Positions 1 through 9,700 of a stretch of DNA of 42,104 nucleotides are shown here, piece by piece. The position numbers and the translations under genes are program-made. This DNA is from Candidatus Cloacimonadota bacterium. GTDB lineage: Bacteria > Cloacimonadota > Cloacimonadia > Cloacimonadales > JAIOQZ01. The stretch's first letter is position 1, and each line of letters begins with the position of its first letter. The DNA lies in the NCBI GenBank assembly GCA_021108395.1, contig JAIOQZ010000034.1, positions 1 to 42,104 on the forward strand. Reading direction: 5' to 3'. The notes under the pieces were generated by a model, which was not told where the DNA came from, did no database searches, and saw nothing but the letters and a program-made list of their open reading frames with translations.

Positions 1-1
1 A

Positions 2-94
2 TATAGCGATGCTGAAGAAATATGTCAAACAAAAGGTCTTGACAGAATTTCCACTGATGGAATTACTGCTATGCGTATTATGAATAAACAATAA
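2..94 (+). CDS. C-terminal tail of an unidentified gene (partial)
   Basis: Reading from base 2, 30 codons stay open to a TAA at 92-94. The visible tail ends ITAMRIMNKQ. The stretch is clearly more AT-rich than the efflux operon that follows and lies 29 bases before the next start. I do not recognise the family. An open frame this short in AT-rich DNA could be chance, so this is only a probable gene end truncated by the window edge. Confidence 0.35.
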   Translation, partial: YSDAEEICQTKGLDRISTDGITAMRIMNKQ

Positions 95-123
95 TACATT
101 AATGGTAAGTTCAGGAGGCTGTC

Positions 124-702
124 ATGTCGAAGATTCATCTCACCGCGCTCGGGCTGCTCAACGAACGCCCCATGCACGGCTACGAACTGAAACAGGTGGT
201 GTGCGAGCGTCATCTCGACCAATGGGCCGATGTCAACCCGAACTCGGTGTATAAGGCGTTGCAGGCGTTGCAGGGCAAGGGGTTCATCGAGGGGAGCGAG
301 GAGACCGAGGGCAATAACCCGCCACGCACCGTGTTCAGTCTCACACCCGAAGGCCGCCAGGAACTGGCGAAGCTGGTGAGGCACTTCCTCAAGGAATCGT
401 CTCACCCGCACGATTTCTGGCTGGGTGTAGCGTTCGTATTGAGAGTGATGACCAAGCGGGAGCTGCTGGCCACCATCAGTCAGCGTATCGACAGCATGGA
501 GCAACACCAGCAGTCTCATCGCAAGCATTTACGCAAAGTGCTGGCGGAAAACCCCGACTTGCCGTTCAACTGGCTCACGCTCATCAAGATGGGAGACAGC
601 ATGATGAAGACGCACATCGCCTGTCTACGCGACCTGCGCCAGGCCACCGAAGCCTGCGACCAGCCAGAACATTTCAAACCCGAAGAAACCAACCGGATAT
701 GA
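124..702 (+). CDS. PadR-family transcriptional regulator
   Basis: This 192-residue protein has the PadR layout. An N-terminal winged helix (about residues 1-85) opens with ALGLLNERPMHGYELKQ, followed by the PNSVYKALQALQGKGFI recognition-helix region and the wing at PPRTVFSLTPEG. A helical C-terminal dimerisation part (about 95-190) follows. PadR proteins are repressors that bind planar ligands. The start is set by a strong AGGAGG about 6 bases upstream. It is the first gene of an operon with tolC, adaptor and RND pump genes and stops 10 bases before the next start, so it most likely senses a toxic compound and controls the pump. No operator was identified. Confidence 0.93.
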   Translation: MSKIHLTALGLLNERPMHGYELKQVVCERHLDQWADVNPNSVYKALQALQGKGFIEGSEETEGNNPPRTVFSLTPEGRQELAKLVRHFLKESSHPHDFWLGVAFVLRVMTKRELLATISQRIDSMEQHQQSHRKHLRKVLAENPDLPFNWLTLIKMGDSMMKTHIACLRDLRQATEACDQPEHFKPEETNRI

Positions 703-712
703 CGAGGCATCT

Positions 713-2041
713 ATGAAACTAACAGTAACGCTACTACTTATGCTGAACATCGGCCTACTTATGGCCGCGCCCCTTTCTCTGGACGAAGCGCGCGCGCGAG
801 CGCTGGTGGCCAATCTCAGCCTTCAGTCACAGCAGGCGGCCCGCGCCGCCGCGCAGTGGAACTACCGCGAGTCGCTGTTCGGGCTGCTGCCCACAGCCAG
901 CCTCACAGGCGGCTACACCAGCTACGAATCCCCTCCCGGCGCTGCGATGTACCCGCCCGGGACAGACCTCGAAGACGTCAGCGTCGATTATGGCGTGAGC
1001 GTGAATATGCCGCTGTTCGTGGGTGGCGCGAAGTGGCTGGGCAGCCGCATGCGGCACGACGCGCTGCTCATGGCCGACCAGTCGCTGCTGTCCACGCTGC
1101 TCGAGGTGACGGCGAACGTCGAGTCGAAATACTATGCTGTACTCGAAGCGCGGGACTTGCTGCAAAACGCCGAGAAAGACCTCGACGTCTCGCGGCGCAA
1201 CCTCGAATCCACCCGCGTGCGCTACGAAACAGGCACTCTCTCGAGGGCGAGCTACCTACAGGTGCAGGCCGAAGCCGCCGGCAAAGAGGTGAGCCTCATC
1301 CAGCGACGCAACCTGTTTCAGATTGCCCGGCTCGACCTCGCCAACTACCTCCAGCTTCCCGCCGACTTCACACTGCAACCCGTCCCCCTGGACAGGCATC
1401 GTCCCTCGATTGACCGGCTGCGAGCGCTGGACGCAAACGCCGTGGACAAGCTTGCCGAGCGCATCGTTGCGGCCGGGCTGGGCTCCAATCCTGGCCTGCG
1501 CCACGCCACGCTGGGACGCGCCACGAGCAAAAAAGCGACGCTGATAGCGCGTGGAGCGTTCCTGCCCACGCTCAACCTTGTTTACAACAAGACCTGGACC
1601 GAAGATGTCGATCCCGATGACGACTTCGCCGACCAGGGCGTGCTCATGCTAAACGCCTCGCTGCCAATCTTCCCCCTGGGAGACGTCTTCTCCGCCGAGC
1701 GTAGCGCCACACGCGGGCTGCAACAGGCAAACCTCGACCTTGACGCCGCCGAGGATGGCGTGCGGCTGGGCCTGCACAGCGCGGCGCTCAACCTCGTGAC
1801 AGCCGCTCAGGCAGTTCACGCCTCTCAGGTGGCACTCGAGTTCGCCAGTGAAACCTATGCGCAGATGGAAGAACGCTACCGCAACAACCTCGTCGCCACC
1901 AATGATCTGCTTTCGGCGGAGGTGCTGCTGATGTCATCCCGCAATCGCTTCACCACAAGTCTATACGACTATCTGCGCGCCCGCTCGGCATTGGCCCAAT
2001 TGATGGGCATCGCCGAAGCTGAACTCAATAATTGGCTCTAA
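713..2041 (+). CDS. TolC-family outer membrane efflux protein
   Basis: 442 residues with an N-terminal signal peptide (about residues 1-18, ending LLMAA) and the duplicated long-helix architecture of outer membrane factors: ALVANLSLQSQQAARAAA near the start of the first half and a matching heptad-rich region near residues 330-430. The family forms trimeric outer-membrane channels with a periplasmic alpha-barrel. Length matches the usual 420-480. The GAGG ribosome site precedes the ATG. It lies between padR and the adaptor gene with short gaps (10 and 15 bases), giving a complete tripartite pump. Substrate cannot be told from sequence. Confidence 0.93.
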   Translation: MKLTVTLLLMLNIGLLMAAPLSLDEARARALVANLSLQSQQAARAAAQWNYRESLFGLLPTASLTGGYTSYESPPGAAMYPPGTDLEDVSVDYGVSVNMPLFVGGAKWLGSRMRHDALLMADQSLLSTLLEVTANVESKYYAVLEARDLLQNAEKDLDVSRRNLESTRVRYETGTLSRASYLQVQAEAAGKEVSLIQRRNLFQIARLDLANYLQLPADFTLQPVPLDRHRPSIDRLRALDANAVDKLAERIVAAGLGSNPGLRHATLGRATSKKATLIARGAFLPTLNLVYNKTWTEDVDPDDDFADQGVLMLNASLPIFPLGDVFSAERSATRGLQQANLDLDAAEDGVRLGLHSAALNLVTAAQAVHASQVALEFASETYAQMEERYRNNLVATNDLLSAEVLLMSSRNRFTTSLYDYLRARSALAQLMGIAEAELNNWL

Positions 2042-2056
2042 GAATACGGAGGAATC

Positions 2057-3157
2057 ATGTTATACATTCGTTTATCCGCCTGCCTGTTGCTAACTGTACT
2101 TTTGCTGGCAGCCTGCCAGAAACCCGAGGCCGGAACCGGACAGAAACCCACCGAAAAGGAACGCGAGCTCACCGTGCCCGTGCTTGTTCAGGAAGTGCAA
2201 CCACGCGACCTGCGCCAATATGTGAACATCACCGGCGCCTTAGAAGGTGTCACCGACATCGTCATGTCGTCCGAAACAAATGGCCGTGTGGTCGAGCTTC
2301 ACAAGAGCCTGGGCGACTGGGTGAACAACGGTGAGGCCATTGGCCGCGTCGATAATGAATCACAGCGCATCCTCGTGGACCAGGCCGAGGCGTCCATGCT
2401 GGCCGCCGAAGCAGCCTTCGAGGCAGCCCAGCGCGACTGGCAAGCCGCCCAGGATTTGTTCGCCCGTGAGTCTATCTCCGAGTGGGAACACACCCAGAAA
2501 AAGAGCGCCCACAAACAGGCTCAGGCAGCTTTCAGTGGCGCCCAGGCCGGCCTCGAGCTGGCGCGACGCGCATACGACCACTCGCGGTTCGTCGCCCCCG
2601 TATCGGGCTATATATCCTCGCTGAACATTGAAGTGGGACAGTCCATCGGCATGGGGCAGCCGGTGTGCAGCATCGTCAATCCCCGCCGGTTGATTATCAA
2701 GACGGGCATCGGCGAGAGCCACATCGCCGGCATCACAAACGGCACAACAGTGAACATCGAGCACTCAGTTCTCGATAAGCCGGTCGAGGGACGCATCACC
2801 GGCGTAGGCATCAAGCCGGTGAACGGCGGCGCCAACTATCCCATCGAGATTGTGCTGGATAACCGTGACGAGAAGCTCTTTCCGGGCATGGTCGTTGACG
2901 GACGCATCGAGAGCGAGGTGTTTGAGGGTGTTCTCTATATCGACAAAAACGCCGTGCTCGAGGAATACAGCGGCGACTTCGTCTTTCTCGTGCTCGACGA
3001 CTTCTCCGTTGAACATCGCAAGGTTCACCTGGGACGCCAGATTGGAGATCAGGTCATTATCAAGAGCGGTCTCGAAGCGGGTGACATCCTGGTAGTACAG
3101 GGTATGGAAAACCTACAGGAAAGCAGCCAAGTCGTCATTCGCCAGAGCGCACAGTAG
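2057..3157 (+). CDS. RND efflux periplasmic adaptor (HlyD/AcrA-type lipoprotein)
   Basis: 366 residues. A lipobox (LLLAAC, Cys near residue 21) predicts a lipid-anchored periplasmic protein. The family order is visible: first lipoyl half (about 60-100, with GRVVELHKSLGDWVNNGEAI), a helical hairpin (about 105-165), second lipoyl half (HSRFVAPVSGYISSLNIEVG), then beta-barrel and membrane-proximal domains. The role is to join the inner-membrane RND pump to the TolC channel. Eight bases separate it from the pump gene. A GGAGG site precedes the ATG. Confidence 0.94.
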   Translation: MLYIRLSACLLLTVLLLAACQKPEAGTGQKPTEKERELTVPVLVQEVQPRDLRQYVNITGALEGVTDIVMSSETNGRVVELHKSLGDWVNNGEAIGRVDNESQRILVDQAEASMLAAEAAFEAAQRDWQAAQDLFARESISEWEHTQKKSAHKQAQAAFSGAQAGLELARRAYDHSRFVAPVSGYISSLNIEVGQSIGMGQPVCSIVNPRRLIIKTGIGESHIAGITNGTTVNIEHSVLDKPVEGRITGVGIKPVNGGANYPIEIVLDNRDEKLFPGMVVDGRIESEVFEGVLYIDKNAVLEEYSGDFVFLVLDDFSVEHRKVHLGRQIGDQVIIKSGLEAGDILVVQGMENLQESSQVVIRQSAQ

Positions 3158-3165
3158 GAGGACGC

Positions 3166-6100
3166 ATGTCCATAGCGAAATTTTCAGTCAACAACAGCGT
3201 CCTGATCAACATGGCCATGATCGTGGTGTTCATCGTGGGCATCTCGGTTATGAAAAGTATCCCCAAAGAGGAAATGCCGCCGGTCGATTTCGGCTCGTTC
3301 ATTGTCGGTGTTGTGTATCCGGGCGTATCGCCACTTGAAATGGAGACGCTCGTCCTCAACAAAATCGAGGAAGAGATCGCCGATGTCGAGAATCTCGATT
3401 TCATGACATCCACCGCTTCCGAAGGCAGGGCCATCATCTTCTTGCAATTCCTGCCGGACGCCGACATTGACAAAGCCTGGAATGACTTCAACGCCGAACT
3501 GGACAAGGTTCGTGACCTGCCCGACGACGCCGGTGACCCCTGGACGCTACGGCTCAGTATGCGCGAAGTGAACCCCATGTGCACCATCGTTCTGAGCGGT
3601 GACTTCGACGCCAACCAGATACGCGAGATCGCCGATGATCTCAAGGAAAATGTTCTCGACATCGAGAACGTGAGCAAGGTTTCCACCAGGGGAACGCGTG
3701 AGCGTGAGCTCTGGATCGAAGCCGACGCCACCCGCCTGAATGAATTCGGCCTCACCCTCAGTGACCTCGAACGCGTTATCCAAATGCGCAACATGAACGT
3801 CCCCGGCGGCACCATCGACTTCGGGCGCAAGGAGTTCATCCTGCGCACAGTCGGCGAGTTCGAGGAGACGGAAGAAGTCGCCCGCCTGATTGTGAGTATG
3901 GACGGCAATGGCCGTGCAATCCGTCTCGAAGACGTTGCCACAGTCACCGACACCCTCGAAAACGCCGAATGGTATTCCAAGTACAACATCGAGCCGGCGG
4001 TTCTGATGGATACATACAAGAAGAGCGAGGGCAACATCATCAAGGTGATGGAAGACATGCGCGCCGAGATTGCCGTGTTCCAGGAGAGCATCCCCGGCCT
4101 TAGCGTCACCATCGTCAACGACGGCTCGACAGAGGTGAAAAGCAGCCTGTCGGTGCTTGGCCGCTCGGCCCTGATTGGCATTCTGCTGGTGTTCGTCACC
4201 CTCACCCTGCTGCTGGGCTGGCGCAACGCCATTCTGGCGTCTATGGGCATACCGTTCAGTTTCCTGCTCACGTTCATCCTCATGCGCTATTTCGACATCA
4301 GCATGAATACGCTCAGCCTGTTCGGACTTGTGCTGGTGCTGGGCATGATTGTTGACGACGCCATCATCGTCATCGAGAACGTCTATCGCTACATAGAAGA
4401 AGGACTGCCGCCCAAGGAAGCCGCCGTGCGCGGAACGCAGGAAATCATGTGGCCGGTAATCGCGGCGGTCACAACCACTGCCGTGGCCTTCCTGCCCATG
4501 CTGATGATGGAAGGCATGATGGGCAAGTTCATGCGCGTGTTTCCCATCGTTGTTTCCCTGGCGTTGCTGGCCTCGCTGTTCGAGAGCCTTGTCATTCTGC
4601 CATCGCATACCGCCGACTTCGCTCGCGCTCGTCGCGGCAAGCATGACGGCAAGGTACGCAAGAACGCCCTGGCGCAAGCCCTGGTGCGCAGATACCAGAG
4701 GGTGTTGCGCGTCACCCTCAAGCATCGCTTCCTCACCATGCTCACCATCTTCCTGATGATGGCGCTTGCAGTGGGAGCGTTGAGGTTCCGGCTGGTGCAG
4801 TTCGAGTTCTTCCCGCAGCAGACACCCAAAACCATCATGCTGAAGATACAAACGCCAATGGGCACCAACCTCGATGAAACAAACGCCGTGGTGACCAGTG
4901 TCGAAGAGCATATCCTTTCCATGACCACCTCCACCGATGTCGAAGCCGTGGTGACCACCGTGGGCGGCATGGGTGTAAATCGTCGCTGGGAGCAGGCAAC
5001 CAATAACGCCCAGGTTCGCATCGATCTCAAAGACGACGACTTCATGCAGTTCTCGCACAACGAGCTGAAAAACGAAGTGCGTGAATTCATGGATCAGCTC
5101 CCCGGCATATACAAATACCGGTTTCAACAGAGGCAGGATGGTCCGCCCACAGGCGAGGATATCGAAATCCGCGTCAAGGGCGACAACATCGAGCGCCTCG
5201 AATACATCGGCTCGCTCATTCAGGATAAGCTGAAAGAGATTCCCGGCGTGGCCGACGTGAAGGACGACTTCATGCCCGGCAAGGACGAAGTGCGCATCGT
5301 GCCCAACCACGACAGGCTGGGGCTGCACGGGCTTTCGGTGGCCGAGGTGGCGGGTGTGGTTCGCACCGCCTCATATGGCTCTACCGTGTCCACGTTCCGC
5401 GGATTCGGCACCGACGAGTATGACATTATCGTGCGGCTGAAGCAGGATCAGGTGGACGAACTGGACGAACTGGGCGACCTCAAGATTCGCACTCGCGCAG
5501 GCAACCTCATCGCTCTGCGGGAACTGGCCGACTTTGAAATCACCCAGAGCTTGGCGCAAATCAACCACCGCGACCAGAAGCGCATCATCACCATTACCGG
5601 CGCCAACACGTTCTATACCGACGATAACGGCGTAGAGCGTAAGCGCACCTCGGACGAGGTGACAACCATCCTCTTCGGCAACCGCCTGCGGGGGATAACA
5701 GGTACAATCTCCGGCCTCGAACAGCGGTTCCTGGGCTATCAGATCGAGTCGGGCGGCGTGGCCGAGGAGCAGGCCAAGAGCTATGGCTCGCTGTTCAGGG
5801 CATACGCTGTGGCTTTGCTGCTCATATTCACCATCCTGGCGGCGCAGTTCCGCAGCTATGTACAGCCGCTCATCGTGATGATGACGATTCCGTTCGCCTT
5901 CATCGGCGTCATCTTCGGACTGCTGGTGACGGGGCTGCCGTTCTCGCTCACCACGCTTGTGGCGGTGGTGGCGCTGGCCGGCGTGGTCGTGAACGACTCG
6001 CTCATCTTAGTCGATTTCGTCAACCGCGAGCGCGAGCGCGGCGTAAACCGCTGGGTCTCGCTCATCAACGCCGGCAGTACCCGCCTGCGACCCATCCTGC

Positions 6101-6372
6101 TCACTACCATCACCACCATCTTCGGCGTCATGCCCATGATCCTGTCATCCTCGCGGTCGGCAGCCGAATGGAAACCGATGGCCGTGAGCATGGCCTTTGG
6201 CCTCGGATTCGCCACGCTGTTGACACTGTTCGTCATCCCCGTTATCTACTCGCTGGTCGATTCGTTCTTTGGCAAGCTGAGGATTACGCGCTTCAAAGGC
6301 CACCTCAGTTTCGAGGAAGCGATGGCCGGTTTTGAGGCTGAAGAGACCGAAAAGGACAACGGCCTGGAATAG
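3166..6372 (+). CDS. RND-superfamily efflux transporter (AcrB/MdtB-like)
   Basis: 1068 residues, usual family length, with two repeats each of six membrane helices plus a large periplasmic loop. The proton-relay aspartate pair is present in TM4 (GMIVDDAIIVIENV). The TM10 position that holds a lysine in AcrB (SAKNAILIVEF) reads VVNDSLILVDF here, as in many non-AcrB RND pumps. GGAGG lies 4 bases before the ATG. It is the last gene of the padR-tolC-adaptor-pump operon. A hairpin follows 21 bases after the stop. A likely job is proton-driven export of a toxic small molecule detected by the PadR protein. The substrate is unknown. Confidence 0.95.
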   Translation: MSIAKFSVNNSVLINMAMIVVFIVGISVMKSIPKEEMPPVDFGSFIVGVVYPGVSPLEMETLVLNKIEEEIADVENLDFMTSTASEGRAIIFLQFLPDADIDKAWNDFNAELDKVRDLPDDAGDPWTLRLSMREVNPMCTIVLSGDFDANQIREIADDLKENVLDIENVSKVSTRGTRERELWIEADATRLNEFGLTLSDLERVIQMRNMNVPGGTIDFGRKEFILRTVGEFEETEEVARLIVSMDGNGRAIRLEDVATVTDTLENAEWYSKYNIEPAVLMDTYKKSEGNIIKVMEDMRAEIAVFQESIPGLSVTIVNDGSTEVKSSLSVLGRSALIGILLVFVTLTLLLGWRNAILASMGIPFSFLLTFILMRYFDISMNTLSLFGLVLVLGMIVDDAIIVIENVYRYIEEGLPPKEAAVRGTQEIMWPVIAAVTTTAVAFLPMLMMEGMMGKFMRVFPIVVSLALLASLFESLVILPSHTADFARARRGKHDGKVRKNALAQALVRRYQRVLRVTLKHRFLTMLTIFLMMALAVGALRFRLVQFEFFPQQTPKTIMLKIQTPMGTNLDETNAVVTSVEEHILSMTTSTDVEAVVTTVGGMGVNRRWEQATNNAQVRIDLKDDDFMQFSHNELKNEVREFMDQLPGIYKYRFQQRQDGPPTGEDIEIRVKGDNIERLEYIGSLIQDKLKEIPGVADVKDDFMPGKDEVRIVPNHDRLGLHGLSVAEVAGVVRTASYGSTVSTFRGFGTDEYDIIVRLKQDQVDELDELGDLKIRTRAGNLIALRELADFEITQSLAQINHRDQKRIITITGANTFYTDDNGVERKRTSDEVTTILFGNRLRGITGTISGLEQRFLGYQIESGGVAEEQAKSYGSLFRAYAVALLLIFTILAAQFRSYVQPLIVMMTIPFAFIGVIFGLLVTGLPFSLTTLVAVVALAGVVVNDSLILVDFVNRERERGVNRWVSLINAGSTRLRPILLTTITTIFGVMPMILSSSRSAAEWKPMAVSMAFGLGFATLLTLFVIPVIYSLVDSFFGKLRITRFKGHLSFEEAMAGFEAEETEKDNGLE

Positions 6373-6393
6373 ACGGTCTGGCGTTATTGAAGC

Positions 6394-6415
6394 GGGGCTT
6401 GTTTCAACAAGCCCC
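6394..6415 (+). terminator. Hairpin after the efflux operon
   Basis: GGGGCTTGT and ACAAGCCCC form a perfect 9-bp stem around TTCA, 21 bases after the RND stop codon. No strong U-run follows, so it may terminate weakly, stabilise the 3' end, or simply belong to the palindrome-rich block that follows. Confidence 0.5.
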
Positions 6416-6715
6416 TAAGATGGGGCTCCGCCCCCACCCCCGCCAATCTTTTTGAAAAAAGTTTGGATCAAAAACTTCCGGCGGATGCTGCGCATCCTTG
6501 TGTTAGAAGAATAACTTTTGTACACAGGATACGCAGTATCCGTTATAAGTTTTCGGTCTTGCCTGCGAAAATCGGCTTCATAGCCGATTGTTCGTTCCAG
6601 GAGCAAACGGTGTTACACCGTTTCTCCCAAAAAGGCGAGCTTGTCATGTAGCGAAGCGAAATGACTCTTCAAAGGGTTCAGGGGCAGAGCCACTTCTTAA
6701 CAAAAAGTTTGGTTG
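6416..6715. repeat. Palindrome-rich intergenic block containing dispersed repeat copy A (6444-6531)
   Basis: This covers most of the only gene-free stretch over 300 bases (6373-6789). Several short palindromes follow one another: GGGGC/GCCCC (6422-6434), overlapping AAGTTT/AAACTT (6459-6477), GGATGC/GCATCC (6483-6497), GGATAC/GTATCC (6527-6541) and AAACGGTGT/ACACCGTTT (6605-6623). Bases 6444-6531 align over about 85 positions with 42011-42104 at the right edge. It is non-coding by eye and resembles a REP-like or MITE-like element. No transposase or clear terminal target duplication was seen. Confidence 0.7.
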
Positions 6716-6789
6716 GTATAGTTATTGCATATATTACAGCACAGTGCGCGTTTTTTAACTAAACCAATTCGGACTGAGGAGTAATATAT

Positions 6790-9700
6790 ATGCGCCGTAT
6801 TCTTTCATTACTGTGTCTTATCGCTATTGGCTCGTATCTCATCGCTGCCGCAGACGTCAGTCTCGCCGCAGCGCCGTTTACACTCGGCGCTCTTTCTGAC
6901 AACGCGCTCGAAATCGAATTCGGGCAGCCGGAATTCTCGCTTGAGCCTGTCACCCTCGAGGGCCAGACGTTCGATAGAGTCACTGCGTCAGGGGCTGCGC
7001 ATCCGGCAGTGGCCGGCATGCCAGACCTGCCCGCATGGTCAACTCTGGTTGCTTTGCCGCCACAGGGCTACAGCAGCCTGGAGATTATCGGCTGGGACGA
7101 GCAACGTATGCCCGGTGTGCGTGTGGAACCGGCTCGTGAGGCTCGCCTGGACGGAACGCAGGCGCCCTTTGTCTGCAACGAAGCGCTTTATGCCCAGCGT
7201 CAGTCCGGCGCTGTGCCGGAATTACCGGCAATACTCAGTGAACCGGTAGTGATGCGCGATCTGCGCGTCGCCTCGCTCAGTGTGCAGCCACTGGCCTGGG
7301 ACGCCGCCACAAATGAACTGATAGTGCGCAGCAACATCCGCCTGCGCGTCGTCACCGACCCGGCGCAGGTCGGGCGCAATGAAATTGCCAGACAGCGACC
7401 GGCGTCACGCAGCTTTCAGTCCATGTATGACAGCGTCCTTGGATACGAGCGCGACATAGATCAACTCTTCCAGCAGCGCTCCATTCTTGTAGTGCATCCC
7501 AACAACAGCGCCGTTGCGGACATTGTTGACGACTTCGTTGACTGGAAACGCAGCAAGGGATTCTATATCGAGTCGGTGAGCACATCCACCACCGGCTCGA
7601 CCAGCAGCAGCATCAAGAACTACATCGAGAATTGTTATGACAACTGGGAGAACCCGCCGGAATACGTTGTCCTCGTGGGGGACGCCAACAGCAGCAGCAG
7701 TATTCGCATACCCACATGGTTCGAGAACGTCTCGGGATACAATGGCGAAGGCGACCACCCCTACACCTGCCTTGATGGCAACGACCTGATGCCCGAAGTG
7801 TTCATCGGCCGCATCTCCGTGTCCACCACCAACGAATTGCTCACCTACTGGGCAAAAGTCGTCAACTACGAGATACAACCCTACATGGACGAAACTGACT
7901 GGTATGGAGAAACCGTACTCATCAGCGACTCCAACATGTCTGGTATCTCCCCGTATTTCACGAACCAGCATGCCCGCGAGCTCATCGAAGCCTACGACCC
8001 GACCCACGAATTCACCGAGATAACCGGCTACAGCCCTTCACCCAGCAGCCTCAACAACGCTATCAACGCTGGCAAGGTGGTGACCAGCTATCGCGGCATC
8101 GGAAACCTCGGCGGCTGGAATACAACTTACATCAACAGCCTTACCAACGGCCTGATGCTCAGTAATGGCGTCATCCTCACCTGCGACACCGGCAGCTTCG
8201 CCAGCGGGCCGGTGAGCCGTAGCGAAGCTTGGATTCGCGCCGGTACGCCCAGCGCTCCCAAAGCGGGAATCTGCTGCATAGCCATGGCCACCAACGGTAC
8301 GCACACAATGTTCAACAACACGCTTCATGGCGGCATCTTCTTTGGCCTCTATGCCCAGGATATGCCCACGATGGGTGAAGCAATCATGCGCGGTAAACTC
8401 AACATTTACCAGACATACGCCAATTTCTCCAACATATTTACCCAGAGCTTCACCCATTGGTGCAACCTCATGGGCGACCCCAGCCTAGACGTGTGGAAAA
8501 AGCTGCCGCAAAACCTTGTGGTCAACCATGCCGGCAGCCTGCCACAAGGCGTCAACAACATCGAGGTGACGGTATTAAACGACGACGCGACTCCGGTCGA
8601 GAACGCCTGGGTGACAGTGCGTCAGACCGACGCCTCCGACGATGAAATATGCTTCGCAACCGGTTACACCGACGCCTCCGGCAACGTGCTGCTCATCTTT
8701 GACGCTCCCGACGCAGGCGAGCTTGGGCTTGTGGTGAGCAAGCCGCAATACATCCCGCAGTTGCTCGACATCACCATTACCGCGGGTGGCGTGGGCTACG
8801 AGGCAGTGGCCGTTGCCGATGACGGCGACAACGACGGTCAGCCAGACGCCGGTGAAACCCTCACTCTCACCACCTCGCTGCACAATTTCGGCAGCGTCCT
8901 GGCCTCAGGCGTTACCGCCCACCTCAGCGCCGACAGTCCCTGGCTCGACATCACCCAGCCAGACGACAGCTTCGGCGACATCGCCGCCGGTGGCGCCGCC
9001 ACTGGCAGCGGCGGTTTCACGGTGGCAGTCGCGCAGGATTGCCCCGATGGCTACCGCGCTATCTTCACGCTGGATGTATCCGCTGGAACCGACACCTGGC
9101 AGAATTGCTTCGAGCTGCTGGTGCAGGGCGGCGACCTCGATGTCATCGATTGGGAAATTGCCGACGGCGGCAATGGCGTTCTGGATCCCGGCGAAACCGC
9201 CGTGCTGCGGCTGCAACTGGCCAATCACGGCCAGGTCGGCGTGTTGTCGGTGCAGGCGGAGATCGAACCTGTCGGCTCGTTGATTACCCTGGTCGATTCG
9301 CTGGCCTCGTTTGGCGATATCACCGCCGGCGACGATGCCTGGTGCAGCGGCGACACCTTCACCATCGCCGCGATGCCGCAACTGGCGCCCGGCATGACTG
9401 TGAGCTTCAACCTGACATTGACCGGCGCAGACGGCTATACAGAAACCGAGTGGTTCGATCTGCCCATTGGCCAGCCCACCATCACCGACCCGCTGGGCCC
9501 CGACGCCGGCGGATACTTCTGTTACGACGACGGCGACACCGAGTACGAAGACTGCCCCGAATTCGAGTGGATCGAGATAGACACCGCTCTGGGCGGATCG
9601 GGCATCAATACGAACCTCAATGATTATGGCGATGATGCCGACGATGTGATGAGCATGAGCCTGCCGTTCGACTTCACCTTCTACGGCCAGAGCTACGACC

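Noticed and set aside
39-67. TTGACA at 39-44 as a promoter for padR
   Set aside because: The only -10 at normal spacing (ATTACT) matches 3 of 6, and it lies in a possible gene tail.
3547-5328. 593-codon open frame on the minus strand across the RND gene
   Set aside because: It is a shadow of the well-supported RND gene, His- and Asp-rich from reversed GC-biased codons, with no recognisable domain.
6709-6737. TTGGTT-17-TATTAC before the C25 gene
   Set aside because: Both boxes are weak (4 of 6) and AT-rich surroundings offer several equal alternatives.
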